Positions 26,125 through 35,285 of a stretch of 64,000 bases of DNA are shown here, piece after piece. Under the pieces are notes generated by a model. That model was not told where the DNA came from. It saw nothing but the letters and a program-made list of their open reading frames with translations, and did not search any database. Location of the stretch: the NCBI GenBank assembly GCA_003576695.1, contig QOZQ01000007.1, forward strand, positions 259,277 through 323,276. The letters run 5' to 3'. The position numbers and the translations under genes were made by a program. Each line of letters starts with the position of its first letter. Positions within the stretch are counted from its first letter, which is position 1. The stretch is from Taklimakanibacter lacteus. GTDB lineage: Bacteria > Pseudomonadota > Alphaproteobacteria > Rhizobiales > Aestuariivirgaceae.

Positions 26125-27408
26125 ATGGCCCGTTTTCTGATCGAGGGCGGTCAGCCGATCTCGGGAAAGATCGAACCCAAGGGCAGCAAGAATGCGGCGC
26201 TGCCGGCCATCGCCGCCACGCTTCTCACCGATGAGGCGGTCACCCTGACCCGCCTTCCCGACATTGCCGATGTGCGCGTCATGTCGAAGCTCACCCAGAA
26301 TCTCGGCTGCACCGTCACCGAGATCATCGGCAACCGGGCCACCTTCACCGGAGCGCCCATTCGCCACAGCGTGCCCGACCGCTCCTTGTCGCAGGCCATT
26401 CGCGCCTCGTTCCTGCTGGCGGGGCCGCTCCTCGCGCGCACCGGACAGGCCACCTTGCCGCGCCCGGGCGGCGACCGCATCGGGCGGCGGCCGCTCGATG
26501 CCCATATCCTCGCCTTCCAGGAAATGGGCGTCGAGGTGGAAATTTCGCCCGACAGCTACCACCTGTCGGCCCCCAAGGGCCTGAAGCCCGCCGATATCTT
26601 CCTGGTCGAGATGAGCGTGATGGCGACGGAGAATGTCGTCATGGCGGCTGTCCTCACCCCCGGCACAACCCATATCCACAATGCCGCCAGCGAGCCTCAT
26701 GTCCAGGATCTGTGCCAACTGCTCATCGGCATGGGCGCCGATATCGAAGGCGTCGGCTCCAATGTGCTCACCATTCATGGTGTTGCGACATTGCACGGCA
26801 CCACCCATGAAATCGGGCCGGATTATCTCGAGGTCGGCAGCTTCATCGGGCTGGCCGCGGCAACGGGCGGCGAGCTCCTGATCCGGAATTGCCGGCCGCG
26901 CGAGCACCGCATGACCGCGATCGCCTTCGGACGGCTCGGCATCGAATGGGAAGTGCGTGGCGAGGACATCCTCGTGCCGCGGCACAAGCAGCTTCACATC
27001 CAGGAAGACCTGCATGGCGCCCTCACCAAGATCGATGACGGTCCCTGGCCCGCTTTCCCGGCCGATCTCGTCTCGATCGCGCTCGTCATCGCCACCCAGG
27101 CCGCCGGAACGATCCTGATCCACGAGAAGATGTTCGAAAGCCGCCTGTTCTGGGTGGACAAGCTGATCGCCATGGGTGCCCGCATCATCCTGTGCGACCC
27201 GCATCGCGCGGTCGTCGTCGGGCCTTCGCCGCTCTTCGCCCAGCGCCTGTCGAGCCCCGACATCCGCGCCGGCATGGCGCTCGTCATCGCGGCCTTGTGC
27301 GCCAATGGCCAGAGCGAAATCCAGAATGTCGAGCAGATCGACCGCGGCTATGAGCGTCTCGACGAGCGGCTGCGGAGCCTGGGCGCCAGGATCGAGCGGA
27401 TGGATTGA
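26125..27408 (+). CDS. murA: UDP-N-acetylglucosamine 1-carboxyvinyltransferase (MurA) with Asp in place of catalytic Cys
   Basis: A full-length 427-aa EPSP-fold enzyme of the MurA family. Lys22 and Asn23 (SKNAALP), the Arg at 122, the general-base Asp in AFPADL and the C-terminal [10 protein letters not shown] are all present. The loop that carries Cys115 in E. coli MurA reads [10 protein letters not shown] here, so Asp117 replaces the Cys that fosfomycin alkylates. Such Asp-type MurA enzymes (for example in mycobacteria) are active and intrinsically fosfomycin resistant. It adds enolpyruvate to UDP-GlcNAc in peptidoglycan synthesis. Its place among catabolic genes, adjoining an aldose-epimerase-like gene, suggests a second copy. 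AAGGAG precedes the ATG. Confidence 0.88.
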   Translation: MARFLIEGGQPISGKIEPKGSKNAALPAIAATLLTDEAVTLTRLPDIADVRVMSKLTQNLGCTVTEIIGNRATFTGAPIRHSVPDRSLSQAIRASFLLAGPLLARTGQATLPRPGGDRIGRRPLDAHILAFQEMGVEVEISPDSYHLSAPKGLKPADIFLVEMSVMATENVVMAAVLTPGTTHIHNAASEPHVQDLCQLLIGMGADIEGVGSNVLTIHGVATLHGTTHEIGPDYLEVGSFIGLAAATGGELLIRNCRPREHRMTAIAFGRLGIEWEVRGEDILVPRHKQLHIQEDLHGALTKIDDGPWPAFPADLVSIALVIATQAAGTILIHEKMFESRLFWVDKLIAMGARIILCDPHRAVVVGPSPLFAQRLSSPDIRAGMALVIAALCANGQSEIQNVEQIDRGYERLDERLRSLGARIERMD

Positions 27409-28269
27409 ATGATCACTCTCGAGCACGGCAATGCCCGCGCCAGCATTGCGCCGCTCGGCGCCGAGTGGCGCTCGTGGTCGGTCAATGGCCGCGATCTCCT
27501 GTGGAACGGCGATCCGGCCTGGTGGTCGCAGACCGCGCCCATATTGTTTCCCCTGGTCGGCTGGAGCCGGAATGGCGAGATCCGGGTCGATGGGCGGCGG
27601 ATCACGATGCCGGTTCATGGTTTTGCGTCGAAAAGCCAATTCACCGTGGCCGAGCAAGGCCCTGATCATGTTCGCCTCGCGCTTGCCTCCAGTGCCGAGA
27701 CCATGGCGATCTTTCCCTTCGCCTTCCGCTTCGCCGTCCGCTACCAGCTGGGCGACAACGCGCTCAGGGTCGAGCTTGCGATCGAGAATCCGGGCGAGCG
27801 TGACCTGCCCTATGCCTGCGGCCTGCATCCCGGCTTCCGCTGGCCCTTCGCCGGCGGCGACAGTACCGATTACGCGATCCTGTTCGAGGCGGATGAAGAT
27901 CCCGAGGTGCCGGTCATCGCGCCCGGCGGACTCTTCTCCGCAAAGCGCCGCAAGACCGACCTCGATGGCCGCTGCTTGCGATTGTCTCCCGAAACCTTCG
28001 CCGCCGAAGCGCTGTGCTTTCTCAATGTCAGAAGCCGCTCCGTGCGCTTCGAGGCGCCCGATGGATCGGCAATCGCCATGCGGACCGAGGACTTTCCGCA
28101 TTATGCGCTGTGGAGTCGCGCCGGGGCGCCCTTGCTCTCGATCGAAGCCTGGACCGGCCATGGCGACCCTGAGCATTTCGAGGGCGACATCTTCGACAAG
28201 CCGTCTCTGCGCCGCCTTGCCCCAGGCAATGCGGCTGCGCATGCAGCGGTCTTCAGCTTAGAAGGCTAG
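27409..28269 (+). CDS. Aldose 1-epimerase (mutarotase)-family protein
   Basis: A 286-aa galactose-mutarotase-fold protein: PLVGWSRNGEIRVDGRRITMPVHGFA with the conserved His near residue 70, the second conserved His in CGLHPGFRWPFAGG (about residue 139), and a late Glu in SIEAWTGHGD. The family interconverts sugar anomers or binds sugar phosphates. Its ATG directly follows the MurA stop (TGAATG), so the two are cotranslated, which is an odd partnership. A role on an activated or imported hexosamine is possible but not shown. It is closer to the YeaD/YphB-type single-domain proteins than to GalM. Confidence 0.8.
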   Translation: MITLEHGNARASIAPLGAEWRSWSVNGRDLLWNGDPAWWSQTAPILFPLVGWSRNGEIRVDGRRITMPVHGFASKSQFTVAEQGPDHVRLALASSAETMAIFPFAFRFAVRYQLGDNALRVELAIENPGERDLPYACGLHPGFRWPFAGGDSTDYAILFEADEDPEVPVIAPGGLFSAKRRKTDLDGRCLRLSPETFAAEALCFLNVRSRSVRFEAPDGSAIAMRTEDFPHYALWSRAGAPLLSIEAWTGHGDPEHFEGDIFDKPSLRRLAPGNAAAHAAVFSLEG

Positions 28270-28396
28270 ACGCCGAACAGCTTCTGGAAATTATGAGTTT
28301 CCGGACTTCTGCTTCATCCAAACCTAGGCACGGCCGGCTTGGTGCCCAGGCCAAATCCGGTCTAGGCTGGTGATGAAACAGCTGGAGGAACGCCCC

Positions 28397-29554
28397 GTGA
28401 AGCTGCTCGACTCCACCCTTTCCGAACTTGCCGGAACAGCGGCTCGCCCCTTCCCCGATGCACGCGCCATGCCGCCCGGCGTCTATACCAGCGAGGCCTT
28501 CCTGGCGCGCGAACTGGAGAAGATCTTCGCCCAGGACTGGATCTGCATCGGCCGCTCGGCGTCGCTCAAGAAGCCCGGCGACTATATCACCTATGATCTC
28601 GCCGGACAGCCGGTGGTGGTGCTGCGCGACGGTGACAATATGCTGCGCGCGCTGTCCAATGTCTGCCTGCACCGCATGTCGACGCTGCTTGAGGGGGCTG
28701 GCAATACCCGCAGCATCGTCTGCCGCTACCACGCCTGGACCTATAATCTCGACGGGAGTCTGCGGGGCGCTCCCTTCATGAAGGAGACCACCGGCTTCTG
28801 CAAGGAAGACTACCGGTTGCCTTCGATACGCTGCGAAGAATGGTTGGGCTGGATCTATATCACGCTCAACGCGCAAGCACCCGCCATCGGCGAGACGCTT
28901 AAGCCGCTCGAAGACATGATCGCCCAGTACGGCATGGAGAACTATGTCGAGTGCTTCCGCGAGACGCATGTGTGGGACACCAACTGGAAGGTCCTCGCCG
29001 AGAACTTCATGGAGAGCTATCACTTGCCGGTCTGCCATGCGGCGACCGTCGGACCTTATTCCAGGCTCGAGGAGATGGAGTGCCCGCCCGGGCTCCGGGC
29101 CTTCAATTATCACTGGATCACCAAGGACGCCTCCTTGCCCATCGGCAATGCGCATCCGAACAACACAAGGCTCGAGGGCAAATGGCGCAAGACGACGGCG
29201 CTGCTGGCCATCTATCCGAGCCATCTCATCACGCTCACCCCGGGCTATTTCTGGTATCTGTGCCTCCATCCCAAGGGTGTCGGCAAGGTGCATATGGTGT
29301 TTGGCGGCGGCCTGTCGCCCGATTTCATCGACGACCCGAAGGGGCTCGACTATATCACGACGCTGAAGACGCTTCTCGATGAGGTCAATGTCGAGGACCG
29401 GCAATGCACCGAGAGGGTATTCCGCGGCCTCAATGCCGAGAAAGCCGCCCCCGGGCACCTCTCCTATCTCGAGCGGCCGATCTATGACTTCATGCAATAT
29501 ATTGCGGAGCGCACCGCCGGCATCGAGCGCTCCTTCGCCGTTGCGGCGGAATGA
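28397..29554 (+). CDS. Rieske non-heme iron oxygenase alpha subunit (GbcA-like)
   Basis: A 385-aa aromatic-ring-hydroxylating-dioxygenase-type large subunit. The Rieske cluster ligands Cys90-x-His92 and Cys109-x2-His112 are present (VCLHRMS and VCRYHAW), and the mononuclear iron site is indicated by ENFMESYHLPVCH (His-x4-His). Relatives demethylate glycine betaine, proline betaine or carnitine-type quaternary amines. GTG 28397 with GGAGGAA at good spacing was preferred to GTG 28370 or ATG 28373. No reductase partner gene is adjacent. It is convergent with the DUF1989 gene, with a palindromic repeat element between them. Confidence 0.85.
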   Translation: MKLLDSTLSELAGTAARPFPDARAMPPGVYTSEAFLARELEKIFAQDWICIGRSASLKKPGDYITYDLAGQPVVVLRDGDNMLRALSNVCLHRMSTLLEGAGNTRSIVCRYHAWTYNLDGSLRGAPFMKETTGFCKEDYRLPSIRCEEWLGWIYITLNAQAPAIGETLKPLEDMIAQYGMENYVECFRETHVWDTNWKVLAENFMESYHLPVCHAATVGPYSRLEEMECPPGLRAFNYHWITKDASLPIGNAHPNNTRLEGKWRKTTALLAIYPSHLITLTPGYFWYLCLHPKGVGKVHMVFGGGLSPDFIDDPKGLDYITTLKTLLDEVNVEDRQCTERVFRGLNAEKAAPGHLSYLERPIYDFMQYIAERTAGIERSFAVAAE

Positions 29555-29572
29555 GCGGAGAGGCCGTTGCCC

Positions 29573-29789
29573 TTACCCTCGCCCCGCTTCAGCGGGAGGG
29601 GCCCATTGCAAAGCAATGGGAGGGTGAGGGGCCTGCGGCAGAGCTCGCTCGGCTCCCATCAAGGGCTTTCTATTAAAAGGGTGAAGAGAACATGGGTGAA
29701 GTAAAGTTGTTCCGATACCGATGCCCCTCACCCTTCCCGCCGCTTCGCGTCGGGCCCCTACCCTCTCCCCGCTAAAGCGGGGCGAGGGT
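29573..29789. repeat. Composite intergenic palindromic element, copy A
   Basis: Two inverted modules face each other: 29573-29633 (a CCCGCTTCAGCGGG stem, then CCCATTGC/GCAATGGG at 29602-29620, ending AGGGTGAGGGGC) and 29724-29789 (starting GCCCCTCACCCT and ending with CCCCGCTAAAGCGGGG). They are near reverse complements around an unrelated middle. The same layout occurs at 49631-49923. It lies between convergent genes and could also terminate both transcripts. Confidence 0.7.
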
Positions 29790-29806
29790 TACAGGGATAC
29801 CGACAT

Positions 29807-30430
29807 TCAGCCCGCACCCGCTCGCGATATCTCGATGACGAAGTCGCGCGGGCTGCCGTCGCCGCCATTGGTCGGGTAGCAGTCATCGGGACAGGCCGAG
29901 ACGATGATCGTCGCATCACAGCGCATCCGCAAGGCGACGCGGCCATCGGGAAAGAAGGGCGGGCGGGCATATTCGATCGATCCATCCTCCTTCACCCTGG
30001 CACGCATGAAGAGATTCCATGGCGACGGCACGAAGGGGATGGCGAGTCCAGCCGACCTGACCGCCGACCAGAAGTTTCCGGCGCAGCTCGGATGATCGGC
30101 GGCGCGGCCGAACTTGCGGTACATTTCCGGATTGCAGGGCGCGATCAGCGTGTCATGCAGCCCGCCGGTCGTGTCGGCGACATAATCGAAGACCGGCGCG
30201 TAGAGATTGGAGATCAGAACATCGCCGGGCGTGAAATAGATCTTGCTCAGGACTTCGCGGCAATGCTCGAGCGAGAGATATTCCTGCGGCGATGAAACGG
30301 GCAGGCACCAGAAATCGACAACCTGCGTGCCGCTCACATTGACGATGGCGACCTGATCGCCTTCGCGCACCGGAACGGCAGCACCGCGTCCGGCCAGTAC
30401 GGTGATCTTCTTCAATGGAAGTGGCTCCAT
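29807..30430 (-). CDS. DUF1989 (urea carboxylase-associated) family protein
   Basis: A 207-aa DUF1989 protein: QVVDFWCLP, GGLHDTLIAPCN, PSCAGNF, PSPWNLFMRARV and VSACPDDCYPTNGGDGSPRD are all in the family order. Conserved Cys and His residues suggest a metal site. DUF1989 proteins accompany urea carboxylase/allophanate genes or amine catabolism; a chemical activity is not settled for most. Here it is the last gene of a CUT2 importer and M20 hydrolase operon, 49 nt after the M20 stop. No urea amidolyase is in the window. Confidence 0.82.
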   Translation of the reverse strand: MEPLPLKKITVLAGRGAAVPVREGDQVAIVNVSGTQVVDFWCLPVSSPQEYLSLEHCREVLSKIYFTPGDVLISNLYAPVFDYVADTTGGLHDTLIAPCNPEMYRKFGRAADHPSCAGNFWSAVRSAGLAIPFVPSPWNLFMRARVKEDGSIEYARPPFFPDGRVALRMRCDATIIVSACPDDCYPTNGGDGSPRDFVIEISRAGAG

Positions 30431-30479
30431 GATTTCCGATTCAATTCAACCGTTTACAAGCAATCGCTGAGAAATCGAT

Positions 30480-31670
30480 TCAACCCTTCCCCACCTGGCG
30501 CGCCGCGTCCACCAGCATGCGCGCCGCCTTGGTCACTTGCGCGATCTCGACATGCTCGTCGAGCGCGTGCGCCTGAACGATATTGCCGGGACCGAAGACG
30601 ACCGTCGGCACGCCGGATGCCACCATCTTGGTCGAATCCGATCCATAGGGAACGCCTTCCGGCTTCGGATCGATGCCATGCGTGGCGCAGACAGCGGACA
30701 GCAGTTTCACGATGCCGGCGTCCTCCGCCACGTCCATCGCCGCTGAATCGATGAAGGGCTCTTCGGTGACGACGCGGATGCCGGGTGAGATATCGGCGAA
30801 GTCCGACGCGATCTTGGCGAAAGAGCGCCATACCGCATCGCCCTTCTCGCTCGGCAGATAGCGATAGTCGAAGCGCAGCCGGGCGCGGGAAGGAACGGTG
30901 TTAGGGCCTTCGCCCGCCTCGAAGGCAGTGCAGGTCAAGGTGGCGGGACCAAGCAAGGGATGGACCTCGGTGCGCCGGCGCATCTCGTCTTCGAAAATGT
31001 CGAGCAGCTTGCGGGCCGCCTTCACCGCATCGACACCTTCATGCGGCTTGGCCGTATGGGCGGCCTTGCCCTGAACCTCGACAAACCATCTGACGCAGCC
31101 CTTGCAGGCGCGCACCACGCGCAATTCGGTCGGCTCGCCGGCAATGCCCATGGCATAGGGTTCAGAGCGTTTCATGTGATGAGTGATGCCGGTGAAGCTG
31201 AATTCCTCATCCGAAGCGGCAAGGAACGTGACATCCCCCGGCGGCGGATTGCGCGACAGCTCGCGCATCGCCAGCATGAAGGCGGTGAGACAGGCCTTGT
31301 CGTCGACGGCGCCGCGTCCATAGAGGCGGCCATCGGCCAGGCGCGGCGTGAAGGGTGCCGCCATCCCCGTCACCTGCACGGTGTCGAGATGGCCTTCCCA
31401 GATCATGCCGGGCGCCCCTTTTGTCCCCTTGATGCGGGCGATCACATTGGGTCGCTCGGGCGCCACCGGATCGACCTCGACCGCGAGGCCAGCGGCCTTG
31501 AGCCAGTCGGCAACCACCGCGCCGAGCCTTGCTTCGTTGAACCATTCATCCGGATCACCCGCTTGACGGAAGGCGATATTGACGCTGGGTATGGATACGA
31601 GGAGCGACAGGAGCTTCGCCGTCTCGGCATCATCGATGCCCGAGGCGGTTGTCTTAACGTCATGATTCAT
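30480..31670 (-). CDS. M20 metallohydrolase (ArgE/DapE-type deacylase)
   Basis: A 396-aa di-zinc hydrolase with His94 and Asp96 in EGHLDTVQV, Asp123 in GRGAVDDK, Glu155/Glu156 in SDEEFSFTG, and a typical dimerisation domain in the middle (PHEGVDAVKAA). ATG 31670 overlaps the permease stop as ATGA, so it is translationally tied to the importer; the open frame continues upstream but only as noise inside the permease genes. The binding of an amide hydrolase to a CUT2 'sugar' importer suggests that the imported compound is N-acylated or a carbamoyl/peptide-like molecule (inference). Confidence 0.85.
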   Translation of the reverse strand: MNHDVKTTASGIDDAETAKLLSLLVSIPSVNIAFRQAGDPDEWFNEARLGAVVADWLKAAGLAVEVDPVAPERPNVIARIKGTKGAPGMIWEGHLDTVQVTGMAAPFTPRLADGRLYGRGAVDDKACLTAFMLAMRELSRNPPPGDVTFLAASDEEFSFTGITHHMKRSEPYAMGIAGEPTELRVVRACKGCVRWFVEVQGKAAHTAKPHEGVDAVKAARKLLDIFEDEMRRRTEVHPLLGPATLTCTAFEAGEGPNTVPSRARLRFDYRYLPSEKGDAVWRSFAKIASDFADISPGIRVVTEEPFIDSAAMDVAEDAGIVKLLSAVCATHGIDPKPEGVPYGSDSTKMVASGVPTVVFGPGNIVQAHALDEHVEIAQVTKAARMLVDAARQVGKG

Positions 31671-32641
31671 CTGCGTTGCGATTCCCGACCAGAGAGGAGG
31701 AGAAGCAATAGAATAAGCGAGCCGAAAAGGATACTGCGCCAGCCGGCCGATGCGTTGACGACGGTGATGAGGGCGGTGATGGTGACGAGGAGAATGGCAC
31801 CCGGAATGGTGCCGGCGTAAGAGCCCGAGCCGCCGAGGATCGAAGTGCCGCCCAGCACCACTGCCGCAATCGAGGCGAGCAGATAAGGATCGCCGATCCC
31901 GACATAGCCCTGCCCGTTCATGCCGAGCACCAGCACGCCGGCCAGACCGGCGGTCAGTCCACTCACAGCATAGACGGCCATGGTGGTCCTCTGCACATTG
32001 ACGCCCGACAGCGCGCTCGCCAGCGGATTGGCGCCGAGCGCAAAGAGCCTGGCGCCGAAAGGCGTCGCATGCAGGACGGCAAGCGCTGCCGCCGAAACGA
32101 TCGTCCACAGGATCACGCCTGCCGGAATGCCGATGATGCGGGCATTGCCGAGCCAGGCCAGCAGCGGGTTCTGCGCGGATATGGCAGTGCCGCCCGCAAT
32201 GAGGATGAGCACGCCTTGCAGGAAGGTCGCCATGGCGAGCGTCATGATCATCGGATGGATGCGCAAATAGGCGACGCCGAGGCCGTTGAGGAGCCCGATG
32301 CCGGTCGCCGCGGCGAGAATGGCGATGACAGCGAAAGCTCCCGAGCTGTCGCCCGACAGCGCCACCAGGGGCACGCCGACGGCGCTCACCGTCACGATGG
32401 CGCCAACGGAGAGATCGATGCCGCCGGCAATCACCACATAGGTCTGGCCGATGGCGACGAGCCCGATGACGGCAGCGAGTTCCAGCAAATAGCGCAAATG
32501 GCCGTAGGAGCCGAAGCCCGGCTTGGCGAAAGCCGCGACGATCCACACCAGCGCCACGATCAGCACGGTGAGAAAGGCGCGGTTGCGCAGCAGCGATGCG
32601 GCACGCCAGCGCGGAAAGCGGGTGTCTTCTGTACCGTTCAT
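31667..32641 (-). CDS. CUT2 (ribose-type) ABC importer, permease 2
   Basis: A 324-aa RbsC-family inner-membrane permease with about eight to ten hydrophobic segments, the QTYVVIAGGIDLSVGAIV motif near residue 70, and the SIAAVVLGGTSILGGSGS motif near residue 250 that marks this family. ATG 32641 with GGAGGG upstream overlaps the stop of the first permease. It pairs with that protein to form the channel. Chains of ATGA overlaps run from the ATPase to the M20 gene. Confidence 0.93.
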   Translation of the reverse strand: MNGTEDTRFPRWRAASLLRNRAFLTVLIVALVWIVAAFAKPGFGSYGHLRYLLELAAVIGLVAIGQTYVVIAGGIDLSVGAIVTVSAVGVPLVALSGDSSGAFAVIAILAAATGIGLLNGLGVAYLRIHPMIMTLAMATFLQGVLILIAGGTAISAQNPLLAWLGNARIIGIPAGVILWTIVSAAALAVLHATPFGARLFALGANPLASALSGVNVQRTTMAVYAVSGLTAGLAGVLVLGMNGQGYVGIGDPYLLASIAAVVLGGTSILGGSGSYAGTIPGAILLVTITALITVVNASAGWRSILFGSLILLLLLLSGRESQRR

Positions 32642-33609
32642 CGTGCCCTCCTGAAGCGCCTGGTGATCTCGGGCAGCGCCACCGCGCCGATGATGATGAG
32701 CCCCTGCGCCACATATTGCGCAACGGGCGGGAAGCCTAGGAAGAACATGACATTGATCATCACGCTGAGCAGCAGGCTGCCGGCAATGGCGCCCCGCATG
32801 GTGCCGCGCCCGCCGAGGAAGCCGACGCCGCCCAGAACGGCGGCCGCGATCGAATTGAGCGTGAAGGCGTTGCCGATGACCGGATCGCCCGAGCCCGTCT
32901 GCGCGGCGATGAAGAGGCCGGCCAATGTCGAGAGCAGGCCGCTCAAGGCGTAAGCCGCGATGCGCGCCGTATCGACCGGCACGCCGGCGCGATAGGCGCC
33001 GACCGGATTCTCGCCCGCGGCATAGAGACTCAAGCCCAGAGGTGTCGCGAGATAGAGCTTCCACAGAAGCGCCGCCAGGATCAGGAGAATGAGCGCCGCC
33101 GGCGTGTTGCCGGCGAGGAGATCGGAGAACCAGCCGGGAATGGCGCCGCCCGGACGCGGCAGGATGAGAAGCGCCAAGCCGGCAATGATGAAGGAGGCGG
33201 CCAGCGTCACGATGATGGCCGGCAGGCGCAGGCGAATGGCGATGACGCCGCACAACGCGCCGATGCCGAGGCCTGAGAAAGCGACGGCGGCAATGCCGCC
33301 CGGCACGCCGAGCGGCCCCATCATGGTTGTCGCCGCGATGACGGCGCCGAGGCTCACCGTGGCGCCGATCGCCAGGCTGATGCCGCCGGTCAGCATCAGG
33401 ATCGCCTGCGCCATCGAGACCAGCGCCAGAGGCAGCCAGCTCTGGGCGAATTTGGAAATGCCGGCGACGCTCAACAGGCCCGGAAAGAGATAGGCATAGA
33501 GGGCCACGAAAGCCGCCACCACGACGAACAGGCCATAGAGGCTGCGGTTGCGCTGGCGTTGCACCGGCCAGTAGAGGCGATCTTCATGCGTGGGTGCAAG
33601 ATTGCTCAT
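32638..33609 (-). CDS. CUT2 (ribose-type) ABC importer, permease 1
   Basis: A 323-aa RbsC-family permease. The first motif reads AQAILMLTGGISLAIGATVSLG, in which Ala replaces the usual Asp/Ser of GIDLSVG, and the second reads SIAAAVLGGVGFLGGRGTM. Both permeases of this system differ in sequence, so the channel is a heterodimer. The start at 33609 overlaps the ATPase stop (ATGA). The divergence from sugar-permease consensus at the binding motif agrees with a non-sugar substrate, though this is inference. Confidence 0.92.
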   Translation of the reverse strand: MSNLAPTHEDRLYWPVQRQRNRSLYGLFVVVAAFVALYAYLFPGLLSVAGISKFAQSWLPLALVSMAQAILMLTGGISLAIGATVSLGAVIAATTMMGPLGVPGGIAAVAFSGLGIGALCGVIAIRLRLPAIIVTLAASFIIAGLALLILPRPGGAIPGWFSDLLAGNTPAALILLILAALLWKLYLATPLGLSLYAAGENPVGAYRAGVPVDTARIAAYALSGLLSTLAGLFIAAQTGSGDPVIGNAFTLNSIAAAVLGGVGFLGGRGTMRGAIAGSLLLSVMINVMFFLGFPPVAQYVAQGLIIIGAVALPEITRRFRRAR

Positions 33610-35111
33610 GCCGCCGACCTCGCAGGCTCAGCCCCCATGGCCGCGGCCACGATCGCCTCTTCGCTGAGCTCGCGATGCTCGATCATGCGGGCAATGCCGC
33701 CCTCGCGCATCACCGCCACGCGGTCGCACAGATGGACGAGCTCCGGCGTATCCGAGCTCGACAGCACGATGGCCTTGCCTTCGGCCGCGAAACGCCGGAG
33801 GAGAACATAGATCTCGCGCTTGGTCTCGACATCGACACCGCGCGTCGGGTCGTTGAGGAGCAGGATCGGCGGGTCGCTCGGCATCCATTTGGCGAGCGCC
33901 ACCTTTTGCTGGTTGCCGCCCGACAGCGCCTGGACCTGGCGGGTGAGATCGCCCTTGATGCTGAGGCGATCGGCAAGCTGGCGGGCCAGCTCACGCTCGC
34001 CGGCGCGATCGCGCAAGCGCAAGGGCGAGGCATGGCCGAAGTGCGGGAGCATCATGTTCCACGCAATGCTGTGGATCAGATGGAGGCCCTCGCGCTTGCG
34101 GTCGGCCGGCACATAAGCGAGGCCCAGCGCATTGGCCTTCGAGACGGAAGCGGGCAAGGACTGGGTCCCATTGAAAGCCGCCTGTCGCGCGGAGGCGGGC
34201 AGTGCACCGTAAAGGCCAAGAAGCAGGTCCTCCTGGCCCTGGCCGACAAGCCCGCCAATGCCCAGAATCTCGCCACGGCGGATGTCGAGATCGATGTCGC
34301 GCAGCAGGCCGCAGGAGAAGCCCGCCACCGAGACGATGGTCGGGCAATCCTTGCCGGGCGTCCATTTCGGGAAGAGATCGCCCGGATCGCGGCCCACCAT
34401 CAAGCGGACGAGGCCGGCCGCATCTACACCCTGCAACGAGCGGTCGGCCGTCACCTTGCCGTCCTTGAGCACGGTCACATAATCGCACAGTCGCATCACC
34501 TCATTCAGGCGGTGCGAGATATAGAGAATGGCAGTTCCGGCCTGGCGCAGCCGGTGCAGCAGCTTCGTCAGCGTGTCGGCCTCATGCGCCGAAAGCGATG
34601 AGGTCGGTTCGTCGAGCACCAGCACACGCGGCTCGCGGAACAAGGCCTTGGCGATCTCGACCATCTGGCGGCGGCCGAGCGGCAGGTCGCCGACCGGAGT
34701 CGACAGATTCTCATCGAGCCCGACCAGGGCGCAGACCGCGCGCGCCTTCCTGGCCAATGTCGCGTAGTCGACAAGCCCGAAACGGCGCGGAAAGGCGCCA
34801 AGGCCGATATTCTCGGCGATGGAGAGCTCGCTCGTCAGGCTCAGCTCCTGCTGGACCACGGCGATGCCGGCACGACGGGCTTCGGAAGGCGTCAACTTGC
34901 GCAGCACCTTGCCGTCGATGGCGATCTCTCCCCCATCGGGAGCGAGCGCTCCCGACAGGAGGTTGATCAGGGTCGATTTGCCTGCCCCGTTCTCACCGAG
35001 CAGCGCGTGGATGCGGCCGGGCAGCAGGGCGATCGAGACATCCTGGAGCACAGGATTGCCGAAGAACGACCTGGAGACCCCACGAGCCGCGATGATCGGT
35101 TGAAGTGTCAT
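33606..35111 (-). CDS. CUT2 ABC importer, tandem ATP-binding protein (RbsA/MglA-type)
   Basis: A 501-aa protein with two ABC domains. Domain 1 has Walker A GENGAGKST, a degenerate signature LPLGRRQ and Walker B VLVLDEPTSS. Domain 2 has a degenerate Walker A (GLVGQGQ), an intact LSGGNQQKV signature, and a Walker B ILLLNDPTRG in which Asn/Asp replace Asp/Glu. This asymmetry is normal for RbsA-type ATPases, which have one competent site. It is preceded by the SBP gene at 174-nt distance with a cluster of hairpins between. Confidence 0.95.
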   Translation of the reverse strand: MTLQPIIAARGVSRSFFGNPVLQDVSIALLPGRIHALLGENGAGKSTLINLLSGALAPDGGEIAIDGKVLRKLTPSEARRAGIAVVQQELSLTSELSIAENIGLGAFPRRFGLVDYATLARKARAVCALVGLDENLSTPVGDLPLGRRQMVEIAKALFREPRVLVLDEPTSSLSAHEADTLTKLLHRLRQAGTAILYISHRLNEVMRLCDYVTVLKDGKVTADRSLQGVDAAGLVRLMVGRDPGDLFPKWTPGKDCPTIVSVAGFSCGLLRDIDLDIRRGEILGIGGLVGQGQEDLLLGLYGALPASARQAAFNGTQSLPASVSKANALGLAYVPADRKREGLHLIHSIAWNMMLPHFGHASPLRLRDRAGERELARQLADRLSIKGDLTRQVQALSGGNQQKVALAKWMPSDPPILLLNDPTRGVDVETKREIYVLLRRFAAEGKAIVLSSSDTPELVHLCDRVAVMREGGIARMIEHRELSEEAIVAAAMGAEPARSAA

Positions 35112-35189
35112 GATCGGATTAGAGTGTATTCCGTTTGACTTTATCCACTACTCGCATCGCGAGGCGCGAGCCACGCCCCCGATCGTCAA

Positions 35190-35271
35190 GGCCGGGTTTA
35201 ACCCGGCCATCCAGACGTGACACCGTGCAGTTGCTGCACGGATGGGCTGGATGGCCGCCTCGAGGGCGGCC
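35190..35271 (-). repeat. Hairpin cluster between SBP and ATPase genes
   Basis: Three stem-loops follow one another: GGCCGGGTT/AACCCGGCC (35190-35208), CCGTGCAG/CTGCACGG (35223-35241, nested between CCATCCAG and CTGGATGG), and GGCCGCC/GGCGGCC (35253-35271). They sit in the 174-nt gap after the SBP stop. They could protect or end the SBP transcript so that SBP is made in excess over the membrane parts. Confidence 0.65.
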
Positions 35272-35285
35272 ATGACGAGCTGAGT

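Noticed and set aside
26086-28242. A 718-codon minus-strand open frame opposite murA and the aldose-epimerase-like gene
   Set aside because: The plus-strand genes have clear active-site residues and ribosome binding sites; this frame has neither.
29573-29789. Possible CRISPR array from repeated hairpins
   Set aside because: Only two inverted modules with no regular spacer pattern, and no cas genes in the window.
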